Part shown: positions 36,301 through 44,048 of the stretch, piece after piece
How the letters are laid out: each line of letters opens with the position of its first letter
Position numbering within the stretch: position 1 is the first letter of the stretch
Source of the DNA: Metallumcola ferriviriculae
GTDB taxonomy: Bacteria > Bacillota > JADQBR01
Assembly (NCBI RefSeq): GCF_035573695.1
Contig: NZ_CP121694.1
Coordinates: 1,960,501-2,024,500, forward strand
Length of the DNA: 64,000 bases
Direction of reading: 5' to 3'
Translations under genes and position numbers: made by a program
Notes under the pieces: model-generated
Databases searched by the model: none
The model's input: the letters and a program-made list of their open reading frames with translations, nothing else
Told to the model about the DNA's origin: nothing

Positions 36301-36729
36301 CCCCTCTACCCGCAGGGTAATATAGCCGGCCAATGGAAAATAGGCATCAATACACATCCGGGGGATTACCGTCAACAGCTAGCCGATTTAAAAGTGGGTC
36401 GAATAAAAGGGCTCTTGGTGATTAATGATGGAGCCGAATTGAATCCTGAGCTATTTCAACCGAACGTGAAAACAGTGCTGATAACTCCAGCCAAACCCCG
36501 AAACCTACAAGTGGATGTAGTACTTCCCGGAACATTAATCATGGAAACCACGGGCAGCATCACTAACGTAGAAGGCAAGATTCAGCTCGTGTCGCCGGCG
36601 GTTTCCCCCAAGGGAGGCAAAGAAACCCGGCAAGTGATAGCGGAATTGGCCCGTGGCCTAGGTACATCTATAGGGAGTGTGGACCCTGCAGCCGTCCATA
36701 AGGAGATATTAGACAGATTTTTAAAATAG
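33325..36729 (+). CDS. Fusion: 2Fe-2S ferredoxin, GltD-like flavoprotein, ferredoxin and NuoG-like domain
   Basis: 1134 residues from ATG 33325. Residues 1-80 are a 2Fe-2S ferredoxin (Cys36, 47, 50, 64). About 85-180 carry the His/Cys-rich part (Cys100, 104, 108) that opens GltD/NfnB proteins. About 195-540 are the FAD/NAD(P) oxidoreductase ('VAVVGGGPAGLSAAYY' near 197, 'VVVIGGGNTAMDAA' near 329, 'WLFAGGDCVTGPATV'). 'CLSCGCLDTFSC' is near 573, followed by two 4Fe-4S motifs near 622 and 666. From about 700 there is a molybdopterin-oxidoreductase-type domain with its 4Fe-4S motif ('CNYCNIGC') but no active-site Cys or Sec, as in NuoG. With NuoE and NuoF it should form a soluble multi-flavin complex; no hydrogenase H-cluster is present. 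Confidence 0.88.
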   Translation: MAKIKIIIDGQEYLEESGSILLEAARKNGIPIPSLCHDPRLEPFGACRQCLVEVEGAKGPVQACGLRITEGMVIRTNTEKVKRLRKLCLEMMLSEHYGDCIAPCQLACPAGIDIQGFVAHIANGNPEEAAALIKEKLPLPASVGRVCPRFCEEECRRNLVDQPVAICTLKRYAGDCELGKDAAITSPALAPDTGKRVAVVGGGPAGLSAAYYLALKGHRISIFDASTQLGGMMRYGIPEYRLPKAALDYEIEAITCLCEKVFNNKKLGRDFTVGQLKQMGFDAVFVSIGSWSNQELGLENEALTGIYSGIDFLRQVGARMDTHIGDQVVVIGGGNTAMDAARTALRLGAAKVTVVYRRSREEMPASAHEISQAEEEGVKFSLLTGPVAFTGDQGSIETVSCIKMRLAEPDSSGRRRPVPIKGSEYDIPVDTLIAATGQKLNVSDVTTSNEIILSSRGRIKANSNTMQTDTQWLFAGGDCVTGPATVVEAVSAGRKAALGINQYLAGEIIRPEAEPFNCSRGNLADIDTAEFEQHPRIPRTAMPTCVPKERKRNFKEFELGYSKEMAEREAGRCLSCGCLDTFSCRLRQYAAEQRVDIKKLGFGKRAYPVYLDHPFIIRDPNKCILCGNCVRICEEVQEVGALGFVGRGSETVVLPALKNPLMETLCQSCGQCLNVCPTGALTGKSILPKPGPWNYRKAASVCNYCNIGCRLEVRTAGNRIIGVTSPVAADTPNEGNLCMNGTFGYTDIKMSDRMTQPLIINGIPKEVNWETALAAAASLLNDVWGKEGLDSIGVAVSPKLTNEELYLAYKLGRMGLGTQRIFSTVPVISPLMDANIHCPSFQNLSDSDLIVLVNGEIFTKYPVVGHKIKKAVANGSKLVIISPYATNFDIIACLTLKSSSRNTSDLLKVIIHYLRSSQGNSQQCLENEFDSSSNSNVHTTRHRLQELTRLLTEAVKPVIIADGDTVSPETMALLQRLFSLSGSGTKSYNGLMPLYPQGNIAGQWKIGINTHPGDYRQQLADLKVGRIKGLLVINDGAELNPELFQPNVKTVLITPAKPRNLQVDVVLPGTLIMETTGSITNVEGKIQLVSPAVSPKGGKETRQVIAELARGLGTSIGSVDPAAVHKEILDRFLK

Positions 36730-36748
36730 GTTGAGAAAGGGGGGAGGG

Positions 36749-37444
36749 ATGTTGGAACCTCTAAACGACGAACATCTGAGCTTTTATGTACGACAGATTA
36801 CCAGGGCTCAGGAAGAAGAACGCTTGCGAATTGCCAGAGACCTACATGACAGTACCATTCAATCGTTAGTGGCCATCAGCCATGACTTGGAGCGGTTCCT
36901 GGCAGAGACCGGACAATGTGACATGCCCACAGTAAGGTTTTTATTAAAATTAGATGACCAAATCAAAACAGTATTAAAAGAAGTACGTAACTTTAGCCAA
37001 AATCTGCGTCCTTCAATAATCGATCATTTGGGACTGCTGCCTTCCATTGAATACTTGGTGGCAGAATTACGAAAGAAATATCAAATAGCAGGAACGATTT
37101 GCATTATAGGTAACCCCTGCCGCTTTCAACCTGAAGTGGAGATTAACTTGTTTCGTATAGCTCAGGAAGCATTACAAAACATTGTACGGCATTCTCATGC
37201 CACAACCGCCAAAGTGTTAATGGAATTTGCTTCGGAAAAAATTTCTATTACTATTGTAGATGACGGAATTGGCATGCCTGACCTCCCCCAATCGTCCACC
37301 GGCTTTTTGAAACAAGGAAAACTAGGCCTGGCCGGTATGGCAGAACGGGTCAGGCTGCTGCAGGGGAGCATTAGGATGACCTCGGAAGCTGGTAAAGGAA
37401 CTACCATCACCATCATCTTAAATAAGGCAGGCCATGTAGTCTGA
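36749..37444 (+). CDS. Soluble NarL-type histidine kinase
   Basis: 231 residues from ATG 36749, after a GGGGGGAGGG run. Residues about 15-80 hold the HisKA_3 box ('ERLRIARDLHDSTIQSL', phospho-acceptor His). The rest is the ATPase domain ('IAQEALQNIVRHSHAT' N box, 'VDDGIGMP' and 'GLAGMAERVRLLQGS' G boxes). No membrane span and no recognisable sensor domain exist, so the input must come from a partner or from the cytoplasm. It lies 20 bases after the fusion gene in the same operon and is followed by its response regulator. That placement suggests it watches the state of the electron-transfer complex; this is inference. Confidence 0.88.
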   Translation: MLEPLNDEHLSFYVRQITRAQEEERLRIARDLHDSTIQSLVAISHDLERFLAETGQCDMPTVRFLLKLDDQIKTVLKEVRNFSQNLRPSIIDHLGLLPSIEYLVAELRKKYQIAGTICIIGNPCRFQPEVEINLFRIAQEALQNIVRHSHATTAKVLMEFASEKISITIVDDGIGMPDLPQSSTGFLKQGKLGLAGMAERVRLLQGSIRMTSEAGKGTTITIILNKAGHVV

Positions 37445-37577
37445 CAGAATACCTGCAGCCTTTTACCAGGCTGCAGGGGTCTTTGCCGCGTAACCCTTAA
37501 AAAATCACTAAACGCATGGACTATTTTTTCACCGAGTTTGTGAAATATAGTGCGATTAATTAGAAGGAGTGTCCTTT

Positions 37578-38267
37578 ATGACTAAGGTCCCCATTATGCT
37601 GGCTGAAGACCATGTGGTAGTGCGAGAAAGTATTCGCAAGTTCCTGGAAAGTGAAGATGATTTATTGGTAGTTGGAGAAGCTGGAGATGGTGAAAGGGCT
37701 GTGGAAATGGCCAAAGAGCTTCACCCAAAAGTTATTATAATGGACATCGACATGCCCAAACTGAACGGGATTGAGGCCACTAGAAAAATAAGGGAACTAT
37801 GCCCCGGCACCGCTGTTTTAATTTTAACTGCATATGACTACGACCAATATGTCATAGCCTTATTAGAAGCTGGGGCAGCAGGCTACCTGCTTAAGGACGT
37901 AAGCGGGCGAGAATTAATTAAAGCTACCAAAGCGGTTTCCCAAGGGGAGACCGTCTTGCACCCAAGCATTGCGGGAAAAGTAACCAAGCATCTTCGCAGC
38001 CACAAAAGTAATAATGGGGAGACAGTGGAGTCATTGACACAGAGAGAAATGGAAGTACTACATCTGGCAGCCGCTGGGTTAAAAAATAAAGAAATAGCCA
38101 GTCAGTTATTTGTCAGTATCCGCACGGTAGAGGCGCATCTGGGAAAGATATTTTCCAAATTAGGTGTTACCTCCCGAACTGAAGCTATTTTGACAGCTTT
38201 AAATTTTGGGTTACTATCTTTAGACCAAATACTTAAAGAGGATGTTCAAAAAGTCCATCGCAGGTGA
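37578..38267 (+). CDS. NarL/FixJ-type response regulator with MITE-altered C-terminus
   Basis: 229 residues from ATG 37578 with AGAAGGAG at 37562-37569. The receiver (1-120) has the acidic pocket ('LAEDH'), phospho-acceptor Asp in 'IIMDIDMPKLNG', Thr in 'LILTAYD' and Lys in 'YLLKDVSG'. Residues about 155-215 are the LuxR-type helix-turn-helix ('LTQREMEVLHLAAAGLKNKE' and 'VSIRTVEAHLGKIFSKLGV'). It is the partner of the kinase upstream. The last nine codons and the stop lie in the 153-bp MITE at 38238-38390; before the insertion the protein would have ended 'LKQNHQN'. The DNA-binding part is complete, so function is probably kept. Confidence 0.9.
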   Translation: MTKVPIMLAEDHVVVRESIRKFLESEDDLLVVGEAGDGERAVEMAKELHPKVIIMDIDMPKLNGIEATRKIRELCPGTAVLILTAYDYDQYVIALLEAGAAGYLLKDVSGRELIKATKAVSQGETVLHPSIAGKVTKHLRSHKSNNGETVESLTQREMEVLHLAAAGLKNKEIASQLFVSIRTVEAHLGKIFSKLGVTSRTEAILTALNFGLLSLDQILKEDVQKVHRR

Positions 38268-38390
38268 GCGGCGAATTTCTGCGTTGCTCAGTCTTTGAGA
38301 CTGCTCACGTACGCCACCAGTACGCTCCGCGTCTGAAAGCCTTCGCGCCTTGAACTTCTTGCTCCTGCTACAATGGACTTTTTGAACACG
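38238..38390. mobile_element. 153-bp MITE-like element inserted in the regulator's 3' end
   Basis: Perfect 16-base inverted repeats TGTTCAAAAAGTCCAT lie near both ends (38243-38258, and complement at 38373-38388), and the repeat TACTTAAA flanks it (38230-38237 and 38391-38398). It encodes no protein. The inside is GC-richer than the surroundings, with short inverted motifs. Removing it and one repeat restores an open frame for the regulator with a new stop. Confidence 0.75.
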
Positions 38391-38475
38391 TACTTAAACA
38401 GAATCATCAAAACTAGTTTCGTTTGTAAAACGAAGGTTGGCAGGAAATAACCGCGACACCCTTAGTAACGAATGT

Positions 38476-38512
38476 AAAATGATACCAAAGTTAAATTTGG
38501 CATCATTTTATT
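38476..38512 (+). terminator. Terminator of the redox/two-component operon
   Basis: A 14-base stem with one A-C mismatch (38476-38489 with 38496-38509) and 6-base loop, followed by an AT-rich tract. It is now split from the regulator by the MITE. Confidence 0.6.
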
Positions 38513-38810
38513 ATTTGTCCTACTGTGGAAGAAGGAGTGGCTTCAATTTATAGAGAATTTATGGAAAGAAGGTTAACTACCTCCAGTAATGTTTCTGAAA
38601 TGTTTAACTAAGCTATTTGCTGAGAGGGAATTTATATCAACGCCAAACCAGCTTTTCGGCCTAGGCGGTTGGACCGTAGCCGGTCTAAATCTAAGTAACT
38701 GTTTTGGCAAGACCTCCACTTGGTGGAGCAATGCACCAAGGAGGTGCATCTATGCAACCGAATCAAGCGGATTTTTTTGAAACACCCAATTGATACCTAC
38801 ATCTTGTCCT
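38513..38810. other. Gene-free upstream region with an inverted repeat
   Basis: No gene seen. CTTGGTG (38719-38725) and CACCAAG (38734-38740) form an inverted repeat extended by ACCTC/GAGGT (38712-38716, 38741-38745). It ends 66 bases before the sigma-54 box at 38811, the usual distance of an enhancer. It could be a binding site of the activator from 24841; there is no proof. Confidence 0.35.
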
Positions 38811-38826
38811 TGGCATCAAGATTGCA
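38811..38826 (+). promoter_or_regulatory. Sigma-54 (-24/-12) promoter of the beta-oxidation/transport genes
   Basis: TGGCAT-CAAGA-TTGCA matches the -24/-12 consensus with exact spacing, in an intergenic region about 200 bases before the 3-hydroxyacyl-CoA dehydrogenase gene. Confidence 0.8.
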
Positions 38827-39028
38827 ATAAATAAACTAAACAATAATAAAATTTGCTTAGAATATTTATAAATCATCAGGATTAAAATCTCTCTATGTTT
38901 CTGAAAAATCTGACAAGGAACTCATGAACACATTGTGAAACTTTAAGGAAAGGAAATGCCATTATTGTTTAGTGTTACTTCTACCGGTGGAGCCCGGAAT
39001 ACAAGACATTTTATAGGCGGTGGTTGTT

Positions 39029-39889
39029 ATGAAGACTATTAGAAGACTGGGTGTGGTTGGAGCAGGATTTATGGGCAGCGGAATTGTTGAAACTGCTCTG
39101 GAGGCGGACATGGCGGTGGTTATGGTGGAAGCCAGTCTTCAACGTGCCGAAGAGGCTTTTATAGCCGTAAAGAATCGGTTAGAAAAAAAGTGTACAAGTG
39201 GTAAACTTGATGCAGATATTGGTCAGTTGATTAACAATTTATCATACACTGACCGAATTGAAGACATTTCGGAAGTGGATATGGTGGTGGAGGCGGTTTC
39301 AGAACAGATTGAATTAAAAAAAGAAGTTTTCAGAAAATTGGACCAAGTATGTCTAGAAAGCACGATTTTGGCTTCTAATACTTCGTCCATTTCCCTTACT
39401 AAATTAGGAGCATACACTAGCAGACCTGAAAAGGTTGTAGGAACCCACTTTTTCTGTCCGGTACCGCAAATGCCTCTTGTCGAATTGGTACCCGGTTTGG
39501 AAACGAGTGATGAAACTATGAACATAGCGAAGGATTTTGCTGAACAGATGGGAAAACAATGGATTATTGCAAAACCGTATCCGGCATTCACCATAAACAG
39601 GGTATTGGGTGCGCTGCTTAATGAAGCATTTTATTTGGTTTATGAAGGGAATGCTCCGCAGGATGTAGATAAGGGCATGAAATTGGCGATGGATTGGAAA
39701 ATCGGTCCTTTGGAATTAGCGGATTTTATCGGTCTTGATGTCTGCTTGGATGTACAGCAGTCTGTATATAGTGGCTTTCAGGATAATAAATACCGTCCAT
39801 GTCCACTGCTAAAAGAATATGTCAGTGCCGGTCGACTAGGGCGGAAAACCGGTAAAGGTTTTTACGAATACGGAAAGCAAGAAGTTTAA
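39029..39889 (+). CDS. 3-hydroxyacyl-CoA (3-hydroxybutyryl-CoA) dehydrogenase
   Basis: 286 residues from ATG 39029, with TAGGCGG (39014-39020) before it; GTG 39020 in frame is less likely. Residues 7-30 are the NAD Rossmann motif ('GVVGAGFMGSGI'). 'VVGTHFFCPVPQMPLVELV' holds the catalytic His, and a Glu follows 'VE' at the dimer contact. The length fits short monofunctional Hbd enzymes, which oxidise (S)-3-hydroxyacyl-CoA to 3-oxoacyl-CoA. The sigma-54 box at 38811 controls it. It lies directly before an ABC importer, consistent with beta-oxidation of an imported acid. Confidence 0.92.
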   Translation: MKTIRRLGVVGAGFMGSGIVETALEADMAVVMVEASLQRAEEAFIAVKNRLEKKCTSGKLDADIGQLINNLSYTDRIEDISEVDMVVEAVSEQIELKKEVFRKLDQVCLESTILASNTSSISLTKLGAYTSRPEKVVGTHFFCPVPQMPLVELVPGLETSDETMNIAKDFAEQMGKQWIIAKPYPAFTINRVLGALLNEAFYLVYEGNAPQDVDKGMKLAMDWKIGPLELADFIGLDVCLDVQQSVYSGFQDNKYRPCPLLKEYVSAGRLGRKTGKGFYEYGKQEV

Positions 39890-40017
39890 GAAGTTATTGT
39901 TTGACCTGATAAATGGTAGGAAAACAAAATAATAAGGGGGCGAGCACAACTTCAAACCGAAAGGATTGAAAATATTTTTAAGAGTAAGAATATTTAGAAA
40001 AAAAGGAGGATTATGTA

Positions 40018-41340
40018 ATGAAATTAATCAAAGGTACTATAGTGACGTTACTAGTATTAGGATTACTTATTTTTGCTGTTGCTTGCGGCAGTACGGATAC
40101 GCCGGATAACAGCTCACAGGCGCCGGATGATACCAAAGCAGAGGTTAATGAAACACCTAAAAATGAACCACCTAAAGAGGTTGTTATCGGATTTAGTGGA
40201 CCATTAAGTGGACCGGCAGCTCAATATGGTAAGGACAATGTCAATGGCCTTGAAATGGGTATCGACAATATTAATGAAAATGGTGGTATCACCATTGGCG
40301 ATCAAAAATATACTTTTAAGCTGGAAGCTATGGATGATCAGGCAGACCCAACACAGGCAGTTAATAATGCTCGGAGAATGCGTGATCAATTTGATGTACC
40401 GGCAATTTTTAACCCGGTATTCACCACAATTGCTCCGCTGATGGGAATTAACCAGGAACCGGGTAACGAATTCTTGATGATGGCCTACAGCAGTACGCCG
40501 GCGATTCTTCAGATGGACAATGACTTGGTAGTTCGCATACCACCCTCATTTTTAGTATATGTGAATGGATTTGCCGAAATTGCTTGGGAAAATGGTTGGC
40601 GTAAGGGCGGTATGGTTGTGACTCTTGGCGGATATGGTGACGAATGGCGTGAAGCATTCCGCGAGAAGTGGGAGAGCATGGGCGGCGAAATTACCGTTGA
40701 CCAACCGGCAAATTATTATACTGAGACTGATTTTTCCACTCAGTTAAGTGCAGTTCTTGCATCTAATCCCGATTTTATCTTGATTGGTGGTCCGACTGAA
40801 TCCACGGCATTGGTAATTGAGCAGGCGAGAAACCTTGGTTATGAAGGTCCGCTAATGCTGGTAGACCAAGCTAAAATGGATCATGTTGAGCAGATTCTAG
40901 GCGGCACCGATTTGATGCATGGAGTAATGGGAGTACCGGCAACCAAGGACGCTGGTACAGCAGTGGCTGAAGAGTTCAAGAAAGCTTATGAAAGTAAATA
41001 TGGTACTATTAATACTTGGGAATCTGTCTGGAATTACATGGCTATCCATGCTTTGGTTGCCGCTATGGAAGAAGCGGGCACAGTGGATGACCCAGTGGCG
41101 ATAAGAGCAGCTTTCCCCAAAGTATTCCCGCTGAGTGGAGAAAAATACCCGGCTGAGATGTATGATATTGGCGAACGGGGCGCTATACACGGTCTAGGTG
41201 GTGTTCAAATTATTGATGACAACGGCAACTATACTACTCCCACAAACTATGTATGGTGGAGTGATTCTGAAGAGGTTCTAAATGATGTTAAGGAATTCTC
41301 GCAGTTAGATAATATTAAGATCACTGAAATTGAAGAATAA
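40018..41340 (+). CDS. LivK-type substrate-binding lipoprotein of an ABC importer
   Basis: 440 residues from ATG 40018 with AAAGGAGGA upstream. The lipobox 'LIFAVAC' anchors Cys (about residue 22), followed by a Ser/Pro/Asp-rich linker. The mature part is a type-I periplasmic-binding fold of the branched-chain amino acid group ('VVIGFSGPLSGPAAQYGKDN', 'KFTFKLEAMDDQADPTQAVN'-like start, 'ADDPVAIRAA' near the end). It catches the substrate for the LivHMGF transporter encoded next. In bacteria that degrade aromatic or short-chain acids this family also binds acids, so the substrate need not be an amino acid. Confidence 0.9.
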   Translation: MKLIKGTIVTLLVLGLLIFAVACGSTDTPDNSSQAPDDTKAEVNETPKNEPPKEVVIGFSGPLSGPAAQYGKDNVNGLEMGIDNINENGGITIGDQKYTFKLEAMDDQADPTQAVNNARRMRDQFDVPAIFNPVFTTIAPLMGINQEPGNEFLMMAYSSTPAILQMDNDLVVRIPPSFLVYVNGFAEIAWENGWRKGGMVVTLGGYGDEWREAFREKWESMGGEITVDQPANYYTETDFSTQLSAVLASNPDFILIGGPTESTALVIEQARNLGYEGPLMLVDQAKMDHVEQILGGTDLMHGVMGVPATKDAGTAVAEEFKKAYESKYGTINTWESVWNYMAIHALVAAMEEAGTVDDPVAIRAAFPKVFPLSGEKYPAEMYDIGERGAIHGLGGVQIIDDNGNYTTPTNYVWWSDSEEVLNDVKEFSQLDNIKITEIEE

Positions 41341-41342
41341 AT

Positions 41343-41384
41343 AATATCGCCCCCACCTCCTGCGGGGTGGGGGTATTATTTTTA
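41343..41384 (+). terminator. Terminator/attenuator between livK-like and livH-like genes
   Basis: CCCCCACC (41350-41357) pairs with GGTGGGGG (41366-41373), extended by AT pairs, and ATTTTT follows. It would raise binding-protein mRNA over that of the transporter. Confidence 0.75.
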
Positions 41385-41426
41385 CCCGAGTTAGAGAAAT
41401 ATGACTGCAAAGGGTGTGATCAACAG

Positions 41427-42290
41427 ATGGAACTTTTTTTTCAACAAGTATTCAATGGTGTCATGCTTGGAAGTACTTATGCTATGGTTGCTTTAGGGCT
41501 GACTTTGGTCTTCGGAATATTGCATGTACCGAACTTTGCCCACGGTAATTTATACATGCTAGGGGCCTATGTTACTTTTTTTCTCATAACTTATGTTGGC
41601 TTTGGATTTTGGGTGGCACTATTATTTTCCATGATTTTATTAGGGTTAACCGGGATGTTAGTGGAGCGTTTGGTTTTTCGACCTTTGGAAAAACAGCCGG
41701 ATATTAATATGTTTATTTCGGCTATTGGCTTATTACTTTTTCTAGAAAACTTCGTGATAGTTTTTTGGGGGGCTAGTGGCAAGCGTATTGAAAATCCCTA
41801 TCCAGATGCGGTTCAATTTTTAGGTGTCACCACAAGCGAGCAGCGCCTGATTGTTATTTTGGCAGCCATAATATTTATTGTTTTGTTGCAGCTCTTCATT
41901 AAGAAGACCGTTCATGGCATTACCATTGAAGCGGTAGCTCAGGACCGAGAAGGAGCACAATTGATGGGAATAAATGTAAATTGGGTATCTTCTATGACAT
42001 TTGGCATTTCATCGGCTTTGGCAGCTGCAGCTGCATCCCTGGTGGCACCGATTTTTATGATAACACCCACTATGGGCGCATTCTTAGTAATGAAGGCATT
42101 TGTTATTATTATTTTGGGCGGATTGGGTAGCATGAAGGGTGCTATTATGGGCGGGTATATTCTTGGACTCATTGAAGCTCTCGGCGGCGGTTATATATCC
42201 GCGGCTTATAAGGATGTTTTTGCTTTCGGCGCATTGGTATTAATCTTAGCAATTAAGCCAACAGGCTTGTTTGGAAAGGAGTCAGCCTAA
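41427..42290 (+). CDS. LivH-type permease
   Basis: 287 residues from ATG 41427. It has about eight membrane spans and the LivH pattern ('NGVMLGSTYAMVALGLTLVF', 'GITIEAVAQDREGAQLMGIN', 'GGLGSMKGAIMGGYILGLIE'). The conserved EAA-like loop ('EAVAQDREGAQLMG') contacts the ATPases. It is one half of the membrane channel. The gene stop overlaps the start of livM by one base (ATGA-like junction), so the two are coupled. Confidence 0.9.
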   Translation: MELFFQQVFNGVMLGSTYAMVALGLTLVFGILHVPNFAHGNLYMLGAYVTFFLITYVGFGFWVALLFSMILLGLTGMLVERLVFRPLEKQPDINMFISAIGLLLFLENFVIVFWGASGKRIENPYPDAVQFLGVTTSEQRLIVILAAIIFIVLLQLFIKKTVHGITIEAVAQDREGAQLMGINVNWVSSMTFGISSALAAAAASLVAPIFMITPTMGAFLVMKAFVIIILGGLGSMKGAIMGGYILGLIEALGGGYISAAYKDVFAFGALVLILAIKPTGLFGKESA

Positions 42291-43321
42291 TGCCCAAAAA
42301 AGCTTTTTTCAAACAAAACTGGCCTTATTTCATATTCCTTATGATTGCCTTATTATTCCCTTTGGTAGTTTCCAATAGGTATTATATCCAGATAATGACA
42401 ACAGGTGGCATCTGGGCAATGGCTACTCTAAGTTTAAATTTAATTCTTGGCTACACCGGGCAGGCTTCTCTGGCACATGCAGGTTTTTTTGGCATTGGAG
42501 CATATGGGGTAGCTATGATAACGAAGGCGGGCTATTCTTTTTGGCTGGCGCTACCTATAGCTGCTTTAATTTCCGCTTTTATCGGATTGTTGATAGGTAT
42601 GTTGACTCTGCGCACCCGAGGACATTATTTTGCCATCAGTACTCTCTGCTTTGGGGTAATCGTCTTCGTTGTTTCCGGCAGTTGGATTGATTTTACCGGT
42701 GGATATACCGGACTGTTAGGCATACCTCGTCCAACTCCTATTCCGGTTCCTTTTCTTGGCGATATAACTTTTGTAAGCCAAGTTTCTCAATATTACCTGG
42801 TGATAGGCTTTTTACTACTAACTTTATTTGTTAAGTATAGAATAGTTTATTCTTCCCAGGGACTTAGCTTTATGGCCGTCAGAAATAACGAGGTATTGGC
42901 CGAGGCAGTGGGCATTAATACTTTTGCGACTAAGTTGCTTTCATTTATAACGGCAGATTTTATGGTTGCAGTGGCCGGGGGAATTTACGCTGCGTTGATG
43001 GGCAGCATTAGTCCTACATCTGCCAGCTTTAACCTTACATTCTTCTGGTTAGCCTATTTAATTATTGGCGGAATTGCTACTCTTGCCGGTCCTATTATTG
43101 GTGCCTTTGCAGTTTCATTTCTGGTGGAGTATATGTATGCACTAGGTGAATACCGCTTGATGCTATTTGGTCTGGTATTAATATTGGCGATTATCTTTTT
43201 TCCACGCGGCATTATGGGTATTGTTGAAGGTATACGGGTCAAGATCCAGGATTACTATTCTCGAAGAGGGGTAGGTGTAGAAGATGTTGCTGAAAATAGA
43301 AAAATTGACGAAACACTTTGA
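42290..43321 (+). CDS. LivM-type permease
   Basis: 343 residues from ATG 42290 with AAGGAG upstream. It has about ten hydrophobic spans and the LivM signature ('LSLNLILGYTGQASLAHAGF', 'FGIGAYGVAM', 'MAVRNNEVLAEAVGINTFAT' as the ATPase-contact loop, 'GGIATLAGPIIGAF'). It pairs with the LivH-type permease to form the channel. The C-terminal 30 residues are polar and overlap livG by 38 bases. Confidence 0.9.
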   Translation: MPKKAFFKQNWPYFIFLMIALLFPLVVSNRYYIQIMTTGGIWAMATLSLNLILGYTGQASLAHAGFFGIGAYGVAMITKAGYSFWLALPIAALISAFIGLLIGMLTLRTRGHYFAISTLCFGVIVFVVSGSWIDFTGGYTGLLGIPRPTPIPVPFLGDITFVSQVSQYYLVIGFLLLTLFVKYRIVYSSQGLSFMAVRNNEVLAEAVGINTFATKLLSFITADFMVAVAGGIYAALMGSISPTSASFNLTFFWLAYLIIGGIATLAGPIIGAFAVSFLVEYMYALGEYRLMLFGLVLILAIIFFPRGIMGIVEGIRVKIQDYYSRRGVGVEDVAENRKIDETL

Positions 43322-44048
43322 GGGTCTAGTGGCCAATAATAATGTAGAGTTTGGTTTGGCCCGCGGAGAAATTTTAGCCATTATTGGGCCCAACGGAGCC
43401 GGAAAATCAACCCTCTTTAATTTAATCAGCGGAATGCTGCGACCCACTTCGGGAAAGGTCTACCTGGAGGGTGCGGATATCACCGGACTTAAGTCACACA
43501 CCATTGCTGAAAAGGGTATTGCTCGTACTTTTCAAACAACTACCCTTTTTGATGAACTGCGGGTAGTGGATAATTTGGCTATCGGTCATAAAGTGCGCAC
43601 TAAATCGGGTTTTTGGGATACTCTATTTCATACTTCTCGCTACCAACGGGAAAGGGAAGAAACTCAGGCTAAAGTTATGGATGTTTTAGAGTTTATAGGT
43701 CTTAAGCATAATGCATTTGACTTTGTATCTACGCTGCCCCAAGAAGCCCAGAAGCGTTTGTCTATAGGGGTAGCGCTGGTGAGTGAACCTAAGATTATTT
43801 TATTAGATGAACCTACAGCTGGGATTATCCAGGATGAGACAGATGCCATTACTGACCTGATATTTAAGATAAAAGCAAAAGGAATTACTGTATGTTTAAT
43901 TGAACATAAAATGCGTATGGTTATGGATCTGGTAGACAGGATAGTGGTTTTAAACTATGGAAGCAAGATAGCGGAGGGTACTCCCGAGGAAATTAGTAAT
44001 AACCCTAAAGTCATTGAAGCTTATTTGGGTGGTGAGCACATTGCTTAA
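43284..44048 (+). CDS. LivG-type ABC ATPase with atypical signature motif
   Basis: 254 residues from ATG 43284. Walker A 'GPNGAGKST' (about residues 37-45), Q loop, and Walker B 'IILLDEPTAG' (about 172-181) are present. The ABC signature, usually 'LSxGQ' ('LSYGQQRRLEIA' in LivG proteins), here reads 'LPQEAQKRLSIG', lacking the Ser-Gly pair that contacts ATP. The H loop 'LIEHKM' is present. ATP hydrolysis at one of the two sites may therefore be weak, as in other asymmetric ABC dimers. It overlaps livM by 38 bases and livF by 8. Confidence 0.88.
   Translation: MLLKIEKLTKHFEGLVANNNVEFGLARGEILAIIGPNGAGKSTLFNLISGMLRPTSGKVYLEGADITGLKSHTIAEKGIARTFQTTTLFDELRVVDNLAIGHKVRTKSGFWDTLFHTSRYQREREETQAKVMDVLEFIGLKHNAFDFVSTLPQEAQKRLSIGVALVSEPKIILLDEPTAGIIQDETDAITDLIFKIKAKGITVCLIEHKMRMVMDLVDRIVVLNYGSKIAEGTPEEISNNPKVIEAYLGGEHIA

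Noticed and set aside
38589-38780. 63-codon plus-strand frame
   Set aside because: No ribosome site, odd composition and overlap with the inverted repeat; probably spurious.
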